Positions 1 to 5,302 of a stretch of 5,524 bases of DNA are shown in pieces. Source of the DNA: Actinomycetota bacterium (lineage in GTDB: Bacteria; Actinomycetota; Acidimicrobiia; Acidimicrobiales; Iamiaceae); contig JAFDWI010000028.1 in the NCBI GenBank assembly GCA_018268545.1, positions 1 to 5,524 of the forward strand. Direction: 5' to 3'. Both the position numbers and the translations under genes were made by a program. Each line of letters starts with the position of its first letter. Position 1 is the stretch's first letter. The notes beneath the pieces are model-generated. The model saw only the letters and a program-made list of their open reading frames with translations, was not told the DNA's origin and did not search any database.

Positions 1-13
1 CCCGACCACCTGC

Positions 14-325
14 GTGCGCCGCGAAGACCTCCAGGCGATCATCGACCGGGCCGCGGGGCCGCTGCTCCGGCTCCACGGCGGCACGGTCACCGTCACCGAT
101 GTTGCACCCGATCGGGTCACGATCGCGATGAGCGGCGCCTGTTCGGGTTGCGGCGGGGTGACCAGCACGGTCCAGGGGGTGATCGCACCGGCCGTGCACG
201 CCGGTTATCCGGAGTTGGAGGTGATCGTCGCACCCGAAGCACCGACGCCGGCGCCGCGTGTGATCGACGTCAAGAAACCGGGCGGACTTCTCGGTCGGGG
301 TCGTGGTGGCGGGTCGTGCCACTGA
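14..325 (+). CDS. NifU C-terminal-domain (Nfu-like) iron-sulfur scaffold protein
   Basis: This is a 103-residue protein made almost wholly of one NifU C-terminal (Nfu) domain, about residues 3-72. Proteins of this family hold a labile [4Fe-4S] cluster in the cytoplasm, usually bridged between two subunits, and pass it to apo-enzymes. Visible support is the HGGTVTVTDV strand region (residues 21-30) and the GACSGCGG loop with the CxxC pair Cys43 and Cys46, followed by a helix beginning TSTVQGVI. The usual family loop is CSGCPSS, so the stretch after the second Cys is variant. After residue 75 comes an Ala/Pro linker and a Gly/Arg-rich tail ending Ser-Cys-His. The start given is GTG at 14, but it has no Shine-Dalgarno and the four in-frame codons to its left are open, so the gene may begin before the window. 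It ends 6 bp from the convergent bicupin gene. Family call is firm; start is uncertain. Confidence 0.88.
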   Translation: MRREDLQAIIDRAAGPLLRLHGGTVTVTDVAPDRVTIAMSGACSGCGGVTSTVQGVIAPAVHAGYPELEVIVAPEAPTPAPRVIDVKKPGGLLGRGRGGGSCH

Positions 326-335
326 CCTTGGTCAG
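322..335. repeat. Short inverted repeat spanning two convergent stop codons
   Basis: CTGACC-TT-GGTCAG is a perfect 6-nt inverted repeat with a 2-nt centre. It contains the TGA stop of the NifU-domain gene (323-325) and, on the other strand, the TGA stop of the bicupin gene (332-334). It is the only non-coding structure between these convergent genes. The arms are short, and the sterically real loop would be CCTTGG with a 4-bp stem, so terminator function is doubtful. Confidence 0.3.
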
Positions 336-1276
336 CGTGCGGGCCGGGGCGGGGTGAAACGGATGTCGAGCGAACGCAGGTAGGTCTGCAGGCCGGCGTC
401 CTGGACCGGGAACAGGTGCGCCGATGCGCCCGATTCGTTCACGTGTGCATGCCACATGCCCGGCGGGGTCACGAACGCGCCGCCCGGTTCCCAGTCGACC
501 CGCGTGGGTTCGATGATGTCGCCGTGCTCGTCGATACGCGCGCCGAGCAACGAATAGCACCCCGGCTCGCAGTCCAGGATCAGATCCAGGGCAACCGACT
601 GGTGCCGGTGCGGACGCTGAACGGCCCCCTCGGGCAGCAGGCCGTACATGGCCCAGAGCACGTGCGTCGCGGTCCGGGTGCGCGGATGAGCGGCACCGGC
701 GAGCAACACGCTGAGGCGATTCCGGTCTTCGGAACGGGGTGCCGCGGCAATCAGGTCGAGTTCATGGCGGGTCGCTTCGGCTCGGAACATCGTGGGCCCG
801 AAACGACGGACCGACGGGGTGACACCGAGGTAGCGAAGCAGTGGCTCGTCGGTCACGTGGTACATCGCCGTGTCGCTCCGAGCGTGATGGGTCGAGCGTG
901 CACCGCTCGGGAGCACGAACGTGTCGCCCGTTGACCATTCGACGAGTTCACCGTCGACCACAGAGAACCCGTCGCCACGCAGGACGTGGTACAGCTCGCT
1001 CGTTGCGACGGGCGCGGTTGTCATCCGGTCGCCGGGGCAGATGTGGAGGAACGCGGCGCACAACCCCGGGCTCGTGGCGGGACCGTCGTCGATGCCGAGT
1101 TCGGCCGACAGGTCGAGTGTGGCGACGCAACTCTCGTCGGTCCGGTGCAGCGAGGCGGGGAACGATCGGATCGGAACCGGCGGGGACAGACTCGGCACGA
1201 TCGGGTTCGCCGCCTTGGTGTACTCGTGGTACTCGGCATCGCCGGTCCAGTCCTCGAATGCCGTTCCGACGAGCAC
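332..1276 (-). CDS. Bicupin protein, gentisate 1,2-dioxygenase-like
   Basis: This 314-residue protein has two cupin barrels, like the gentisate / 1-hydroxy-2-naphthoate / salicylate ring-cleaving dioxygenases, which use one non-haem Fe(II) to open an aromatic ring in the cytoplasm. Cupin 1 (about residues 88-145) contains the LYHVLRGDGFSVVDGE strand pair, the GDTFVLPSG turn and a weak His130-His131. It has no HxH motif. Cupin 2 (about 212-290) carries RPHRH (His223, His225), the GGAFVTPPGMWHAH motif (His276, His278) and a following Asn-Glu, giving a plausible 3-His metal site. The start is GTG at 1276, the first possible start after the in-frame TAA of the upstream oxidase 9 bp away. There is no Shine-Dalgarno, but a TAACGT hexamer lies 6 nt before it. 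The 9-bp spacing suggests a two-gene unit with the oxidase. Length is slightly below the usual 340-380 residues of gentisate dioxygenases. The substrate cannot be read from the sequence; a non-catalytic or isomerase cupin is possible. Confidence 0.86.
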   Translation of the reverse strand: MLVGTAFEDWTGDAEYHEYTKAANPIVPSLSPPVPIRSFPASLHRTDESCVATLDLSAELGIDDGPATSPGLCAAFLHICPGDRMTTAPVATSELYHVLRGDGFSVVDGELVEWSTGDTFVLPSGARSTHHARSDTAMYHVTDEPLLRYLGVTPSVRRFGPTMFRAEATRHELDLIAAAPRSEDRNRLSVLLAGAAHPRTRTATHVLWAMYGLLPEGAVQRPHRHQSVALDLILDCEPGCYSLLGARIDEHGDIIEPTRVDWEPGGAFVTPPGMWHAHVNESGASAHLFPVQDAGLQTYLRSLDIRFTPPRPAR

Positions 1277-1282
1277 GCGACG

Positions 1283-1288
1283 ACGTTA
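1283..1288 (-). promoter_or_regulatory. Possible -10 hexamer TAACGT for a leaderless bicupin transcript
   Basis: On the minus strand, TAACGT fits the TAnnnT core of actinobacterial -10 elements and ends 6 nt before the GTG start at 1276, which would place transcription initiation at or next to the start codon. Its first three bases are the TAA stop of the oxidase gene. No -35 hexamer is evident. Inferred from sequence pattern only. Confidence 0.35.
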
Positions 1289-2668
1289 CATCGGCGGGTC
1301 GACGAGTACCGCCGGGTTCATGATGCCGTACGGGTCGAATGCCGCTTTGATGTGGGCACGAAGTGTCCGATCCGCGGCGCTGTCGATCCGTGGGATCCAG
1401 TGGCGTTTCGCGGTGCCGATCCCGTGTTCGGCGCTGATCGAACCGCCGAGGTCGGTCACGAGTGCGAGCACCGCGTCGTCGGTTGCATCGTCATCCACCG
1501 GCGGTCCGGTGATGTTCACGTGGATGGCACCTTCACCTCCGTGACCGAACAGCCAGGCGGTGGCGTGCGGATCGACGGCGGCGATCACTGCGGGGACCCG
1601 TTCGACGAACTCGGCGAGTGTCCCGGGTGGCACCGCGATGTCGAGTTTGTGTGGCACGCCGATGGTCGAGATCGCTTCGGTGTGACGCTCCCGGTAGCGC
1701 CAGAGTCGTTCCCGTCCGCTCGTGTCGGCGGCAACGGCGACGTCCGCGACACCGGACATCGATTCGACCGCCGCGGCGAGCGATTCGGTCCGGTCGTCGG
1801 CGTCGGCGACCTCGACCAGCACGTAACCGCCGTCGGTCTCGGCGAAGGGTCGTGGCAAGGAGAAGGCCCGGCACACCAACTCGAGGCCGGGCGCGAAGAA
1901 CACCTCGGCCGCTTCGGCCGACGCGAGGGTGCCGCGCACCGATTCGACGGCAACCGCCGCGTCACGGGGGTCCGGGAATCGCACCAGCGCGGTCGTCCGA
2001 CACCGATGGTCGGGGACGAGGAGGACCCGCACCGACGTGATGATCCCGAGCGTTCCTTCGCTGCCGCACAGCAGACTCGGAAGGTGGTAGCCGGTGTTGT
2101 CGCGCAGCGTCGCGCGGTTCATTGCGTGGACGGCGCCCGTTCCGTCGACGAACGCGACGCCCGCGAGATTCACCCGGGTCGCGCCGTGACGCAGGACGTG
2201 CAGCCCACCCGCGTTCGTCGCTACGGTCCCACCGATCGCCGCCGAGTCACGGCTCGCGATGTCGACGCCGTAGCGCCATCCCGCAGCGAGCGCTGCTTGC
2301 TGCACCGACGCGAGCGGCGTGCCCGCACCCGCGGTGATCCGACCGACGGTGGCATCGACCTCGTCGATTCCACACAGGCGTTCGGTGGACAAGACGAGTT
2401 CACCGTGGAGGGGAACCGACCCGCCGACGAGCCCGGTGTTGCCACCCTGGGGGACGATGGTGATCCCCTGTTCGCCGCACAACGCAACAACCGCGGCGAC
2501 CTGATCGTCGTCGCCCGGGCGCACCACGACGGCCGAGTCGGCCGAGAAGCGGCCGGTCCAGTCGGTCCGATACCGGCGGGTCAGATCGGCGTCGACGACC
2601 ACCCCGGTCGGTCCGACGATGTCGCGAAGTTCGCGCTGCACGCGTGCATCGTCGAGGGGTGTGGGCAT
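1286..2668 (-). CDS. FAD-binding oxidase, D-2-hydroxyacid / D-2-hydroxyglutarate dehydrogenase type (GlcD-like)
   Basis: The 460-residue protein has the full PCMH-type FAD-binding fold plus the FAD-oxidase C-terminal domain. Enzymes of this group oxidise D-2-hydroxy acids (glycolate, D-lactate, D-2-hydroxyglutarate) to 2-oxo acids with FAD. FAD-domain motifs are PQGGNTGLVGGSVP (73-86), TNAGG (151-155), DNTGYHL (190-196) and GSEGTLGIIT (202-211). In the C-terminal domain, Arg326, Thr330 and Lys341 match the spacing of the carboxylate-binding residues known from D-2-hydroxyglutarate dehydrogenase. His376, His383, Asn385 and Glu414 (in SAEHGIG) match its metal and substrate ligands. The end, FDPYGIMNP, is typical of the family. 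The usual GDGNxH reads GEGAIH here. ATG at 2668 was chosen because family homology begins just after it, although the frame stays open to 3958, antisense to the next gene. No Shine-Dalgarno is seen; TAGCGT lies 8 nt upstream. It heads a unit with the bicupin. The exact substrate is not determined. Confidence 0.94.
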   Translation of the reverse strand: MPTPLDDARVQRELRDIVGPTGVVVDADLTRRYRTDWTGRFSADSAVVVRPGDDDQVAAVVALCGEQGITIVPQGGNTGLVGGSVPLHGELVLSTERLCGIDEVDATVGRITAGAGTPLASVQQAALAAGWRYGVDIASRDSAAIGGTVATNAGGLHVLRHGATRVNLAGVAFVDGTGAVHAMNRATLRDNTGYHLPSLLCGSEGTLGIITSVRVLLVPDHRCRTTALVRFPDPRDAAVAVESVRGTLASAEAAEVFFAPGLELVCRAFSLPRPFAETDGGYVLVEVADADDRTESLAAAVESMSGVADVAVAADTSGRERLWRYRERHTEAISTIGVPHKLDIAVPPGTLAEFVERVPAVIAAVDPHATAWLFGHGGEGAIHVNITGPPVDDDATDDAVLALVTDLGGSISAEHGIGTAKRHWIPRIDSAADRTLRAHIKAAFDPYGIMNPAVLVDPPM

Positions 2669-2676
2669 CGGTGCCG

Positions 2677-2682
2677 ACGCTA
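2677..2682 (-). promoter_or_regulatory. Possible -10 hexamer TAGCGT upstream of the FAD oxidase
   Basis: On the minus strand TAGCGT fits TAnnnT and is followed by 8 nt (CGGCACCG) before the ATG at 2668. That spacing would give a leaderless or nearly leaderless mRNA, in keeping with the lack of any Shine-Dalgarno in front of this gene. No -35 element is evident. Confidence 0.35.
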
Positions 2683-2753
2683 CCGGCGTGCGTGGCGAGC
2701 AGCCAGGCACGGTGCGGTCGATTGCGCGACCATGAGGCGACTCGATCCTCGAT

Positions 2754-2760
2754 GAAGGGA
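2754..2760 (+). promoter_or_regulatory. Shine-Dalgarno-like GAAGGGA before the GTG start at 2771
   Basis: The purine run GAAGGGA lies 10 nt before GTG at 2771 and resembles the AAGGAG family of ribosome binding sites. It supports GTG 2771 as the start of the GH94-like gene. A nearby ATG at 2752 is in another frame. This is the only gene of the window with a recognisable ribosome binding site. Confidence 0.45.
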
Positions 2761-2770
2761 TGCCCGCTCG

Positions 2771-4915
2771 GTGACCGCCGAAGAGCCCGAACCCGACACG
2801 GCCGACACCACCATCGGCCGATGGGTGACCGACGGGAACGGACGGCCCGCGTTCGAGGTCGAGGTCACCCGATGCCCCGGCGTTGCGTGGCACCTCGTCG
2901 GCGCCCCGGGACTGTGCGGACTCGCCCACGTCGACGGCACGATCTCGCTGTTCGCCACGACCGGCGGCATGGTCCGGATGGCGGATCGGACCGCGCTGAT
3001 CTGCTGCGACGGCATCCCCGTGCGGCCGAACTCGGTCCGCCTCGAGGCCGATGGTTGCGTCTGGACGTTCGATCATGGCGATGTCCACCTCGTCCGGACA
3101 CTTCGCGCCGCGGAGGATCGGCCCGAGCTCACCTCGACCTGGGTGGTCGAGGCGAACCGTCGGGTTCGCATCACCGAGCATTGGCGATGCGACGCGTATC
3201 CGCTGATTGCGGCACCGCTGATGAGTCGGAGGATCGCTCCCCCGTCCACCCACCACGGGTTCGACCGGCTCGTCTGGCATGCGCTGTTCACGGTTTCCGA
3301 TGCCGCGCGGCGTCTCACCGACACCGTCCGGAGTGTCGCAGGCCGACGGCACCCGTTGGGTGCGACGACCGATCGATCGCACCACACGGTGACGTGGCGA
3401 CCCGACCGGCCACGCCGACGGCCGAACCGCCCGCGATGGTCCATCTCCGTACCGCCGACGCTGCAACTCGATCTCCACGAACCTTCGGGATCGGCGGACA
3501 TCGTCGTCGACGGAGCCGGGCCGCGCATCCGCGCGGAGACCCACTGCAGCGACCGGATGACGGCCCGCGTTCGGGTCGTCGACCCGCTGATCGGTTCGAT
3601 GCACGACCCCGTGCGCCGGACCGCGGCGCTCCCGATCCCACAGGTTCGTGACGACGCGGCCGACGTCGACACCGTGCTCGAGCGTGAGGCGTACTGGCAC
3701 GTCGCACAACTCCGGGCACTCCGCGTGCCGGATCCTTTCACCGGTCACCCGTTCGTGATGCAGGGCTCGGCGTACGGATTCATCCACGGTCTGCACGGTG
3801 CGGTGCGCGACGAAGCGTTCGTCGTCGCGGCGCTCGCCGACCACGACCCGACGACCGCGCGCGACGCGTTGATCTCGATGGCGGCGATGGCACGGCCCGA
3901 CGGACGATTCCACTATGCCCACACCGGGTTCGGCGCGGTTGCTTCGGGAGGCGTGCACGCTTCACCGACGGATCTGGGTCTGTTCATGTTGTGGGCGCTC
4001 ACCGAGTACGTCGCCGCGACCGGCGATCTCGATGTGCTCGATGCCACGGTGCGCCGTCGAGGCGCAGCCATGGCGACACCGCCGGTGCGTGTCGCCCAGG
4101 TCGCGACCGCGGCGGTGCGTGCGTTGGATGCGCACGTCGGCGTCGGCCCGCACGGGATGCTCAGGGTCGGGAGCGGCGACTGGGCCGATCCGATCTCGCT
4201 GATGGTCCGCCACCGAAGCGCCTTCCATCGCCACGGCGAGTCGACGTTCAACACCGCGATGGCGCTCGCAGTGTTACCGGGAGCGGCGCGCCTGCTCGAA
4301 CGGTTCGACGCGACAGGTGCGTCCCGCTGCCGATCGTGGTGCGACCAACTGGACGGAGCACTCGAGACCGCGTGGAACGGGCGCTGGTACCGGCGCGGAT
4401 GGGACGGGCGGGGCGGAGCGATCGGTGACGACCATTGTTTCCTCGACGCGCAGGTGTGGGCGCTGATCGCTGGGCACGGGACGCCCGCTCGACGCGCCGA
4501 TCTGGTCGCGACACTCCGCAGCCGCCTCGATCGATCATCGCCGATCGGACCCACCTGCCTCGACCGTCCGCACCGGGTCCGGATGGGGATGTTGGCCGAC
4601 GGCTGGGACTGCAACGGCGGGGTCTGGGCGGCGCTCGGCGGCCTGTGTGCGTGGGCCTACGCGTTGCACGAGCCCCGATTCGCGCGCGACACGCTGTGGC
4701 GGCAGTCCTTCGCACATCGTCGTCGGACGTATCCCGACATCTGGTACGGGCAGTGGAGCGGCCCGGACGCGACGAACGCGCATTTCGGAGACCGGCCGGG
4801 CGGGACATTCGTCCAACCTGCGACTCCGATGGCCGAATTCCCCGTCATGAACTCGAACGCGCACGCCGGCCCGCTGCTCGGGTTCACCAAACTCGCTGCA
4901 TCGAGCACGCGGTAA
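2771..4915 (+). CDS. GH94/GH36-type glycoside hydrolase or phosphorylase-like protein
   Basis: The 714-residue protein has the plan of the GH94-like inverting phosphorylase/hydrolase group, which splits glycosidic bonds of beta-linked disaccharides or glucans. Residues about 25-275 look like a beta-sandwich, 300-316 like a linker helix, and 320-705 like an (alpha/alpha)6 barrel. Barrel signatures include FVMQGSAYGFIHGLHGAVRD (328-347), RPDGRFHYAHTGFG (375-388), VGSGDWADP (466-474, family SGDWND), the helix starting ESTFNTAMA (490), FLDAQVWALIAG (557-568), CNGGVWAALGG (614-624), YPDIWYGQWSGPD (654-666) and EFPVMNSNAHAGPL (689-702). Asp470 and Asp473 keep the acidic pair of the DWND motif, while its Asn is Ala472. 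There is no signal peptide or membrane segment, so a cytoplasmic site is expected. An Arg/Pro-rich segment (186-224) interrupts the N-terminal domain. GTG 2771 was chosen for its purine-rich leader; no other start precedes the domain. The stop is 9 bp before the epoxide-hydrolase-like gene. The family is recognised; substrate and mechanism (hydrolysis or phosphorolysis) are not. Confidence 0.87.
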   Translation: MTAEEPEPDTADTTIGRWVTDGNGRPAFEVEVTRCPGVAWHLVGAPGLCGLAHVDGTISLFATTGGMVRMADRTALICCDGIPVRPNSVRLEADGCVWTFDHGDVHLVRTLRAAEDRPELTSTWVVEANRRVRITEHWRCDAYPLIAAPLMSRRIAPPSTHHGFDRLVWHALFTVSDAARRLTDTVRSVAGRRHPLGATTDRSHHTVTWRPDRPRRRPNRPRWSISVPPTLQLDLHEPSGSADIVVDGAGPRIRAETHCSDRMTARVRVVDPLIGSMHDPVRRTAALPIPQVRDDAADVDTVLEREAYWHVAQLRALRVPDPFTGHPFVMQGSAYGFIHGLHGAVRDEAFVVAALADHDPTTARDALISMAAMARPDGRFHYAHTGFGAVASGGVHASPTDLGLFMLWALTEYVAATGDLDVLDATVRRRGAAMATPPVRVAQVATAAVRALDAHVGVGPHGMLRVGSGDWADPISLMVRHRSAFHRHGESTFNTAMALAVLPGAARLLERFDATGASRCRSWCDQLDGALETAWNGRWYRRGWDGRGGAIGDDHCFLDAQVWALIAGHGTPARRADLVATLRSRLDRSSPIGPTCLDRPHRVRMGMLADGWDCNGGVWAALGGLCAWAYALHEPRFARDTLWRQSFAHRRRTYPDIWYGQWSGPDATNAHFGDRPGGTFVQPATPMAEFPVMNSNAHAGPLLGFTKLAASSTR

Positions 4916-4918
4916 TCT
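4913..4918 (+). promoter_or_regulatory. Possible -10 hexamer TAATCT for a leaderless LEH-family transcript
   Basis: TAATCT fits TAnnnT, is AT-rich in a very GC-rich setting, and ends 6 nt before ATG 4925, so transcription could begin at the start codon. Its first three bases are the TAA stop of the GH94-like gene. The 9-nt gap contains no Shine-Dalgarno. No -35 hexamer is evident 16-18 nt upstream. Confidence 0.4.
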
Positions 4919-4924
4919 CGGCTG

Positions 4925-5302
4925 ATGAGCCCCGAAGACGTCGTGCATTCGTTCATCTCGGCCATCGAGCACCAGGACCTCGACGCGGCGCTCGCGCTGG
5001 TCACCGAGTCGGTCTCGTACGAGAACATGCCCATGGACCCGGTGGTCGGCTCGACGGCGGTGCGTGCCGTGCTCGAGGGGTATCTGGCCCCGGTCACCGA
5101 AGTGGAGTGGAAGATCATCTCCCAGTGGTGTGTCGGCGACACGGTGATCAACGAGCGGCTCGATCGATTCCGGATCGGTGACGGTTGGCTCGAACTTCCC
5201 GTCGCCGGGATCTTCCGTGTCGAAGGCGATCGCATCACGTTGTGGCGTGACTACTTCGACATGGGCAGTTACGTCCGGCAGTTCACCGAGATCACGGCCT
5301 GA
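4925..5302 (+). CDS. Limonene-1,2-epoxide hydrolase (LEH/EphG-like) family protein
   Basis: This 125-residue protein is a single curved alpha+beta domain of the limonene-epoxide hydrolase branch of the SnoaL/NTF2-like fold. Known members (Rhodococcus LEH, mycobacterial EphG) add water to an epoxide in one step with an Asp-Arg-Asp triad, helped by Tyr and Asn that position the water. All five are present with the expected context: Tyr32 and Asn34 in YENMP, Arg78 and Asp80 in ERLDRF, and Asp109 in WRDYFD. Spacing Tyr32-Arg78-Asp80 is identical to Rhodococcus LEH (53-99-101); the last Asp is two residues closer. An active hydrolase is therefore likely, rather than a degenerate SnoaL-like binder. 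The epoxide may be a terpene, lipid or sterol type; it cannot be told from sequence. Start ATG 4925 follows the GH94-like stop by 9 bp and is possibly leaderless. The 3' end overlaps the convergent GH2-like gene by 11 bp. Confidence 0.9.
   Translation: MSPEDVVHSFISAIEHQDLDAALALVTESVSYENMPMDPVVGSTAVRAVLEGYLAPVTEVEWKIISQWCVGDTVINERLDRFRIGDGWLELPVAGIFRVEGDRITLWRDYFDMGSYVRQFTEITA

Larger units (their letters stand above)
2669..2770. promoter_or_regulatory. Divergent intergenic region between oxidase and GH94-like gene
   Basis: This 102-bp gap is the only substantial non-coding stretch in the window and separates two divergent units, so promoters for both should lie here. No clear -35/-10 pair, operator palindrome or attenuator is visible. 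On the oxidase side a TAnnnT hexamer abuts the start; on the other side there is a purine-rich ribosome binding site. Region assignment is by gene orientation. Confidence 0.6.

Noticed and set aside
322..335. A bidirectional Rho-independent terminator between the NifU-domain and bicupin genes.
   Set aside because: The inverted repeat has only 6-nt arms with a 2-nt centre and no T-run on either side. It is recorded as a repeat only.
986..2755. A 589-codon plus-strand open frame opposite the oxidase and bicupin.
   Set aside because: Composition is that of a high-GC antisense shadow (Arg/Gly/Asp-rich), with no recognisable motif, and the opposite strand encodes two clearly conserved proteins.
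3300..3450. A frameshift in the GH94-like gene, suspected because of the abrupt Arg-rich stretch.
   Set aside because: The frame continues into recognisable sequence on both sides, and neither other frame offers family-like sequence for that stretch.
2644..3651. A 335-codon plus-strand open frame overlapping the GH94-like gene start.
   Set aside because: It is highly Arg/Pro-rich with no domain signature, and lies in another frame of a gene whose motifs are clear.
2669..3958. A 430-codon open extension upstream of the FAD oxidase in the same frame, antisense to the GH94-like gene.
   Set aside because: It is rich in Arg, Gly and Pro, resembles no fold, and overlaps the N-terminal half of a well-supported gene. 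Long antisense open frames are common at this GC content. Oxidase homology starts right after ATG 2668.
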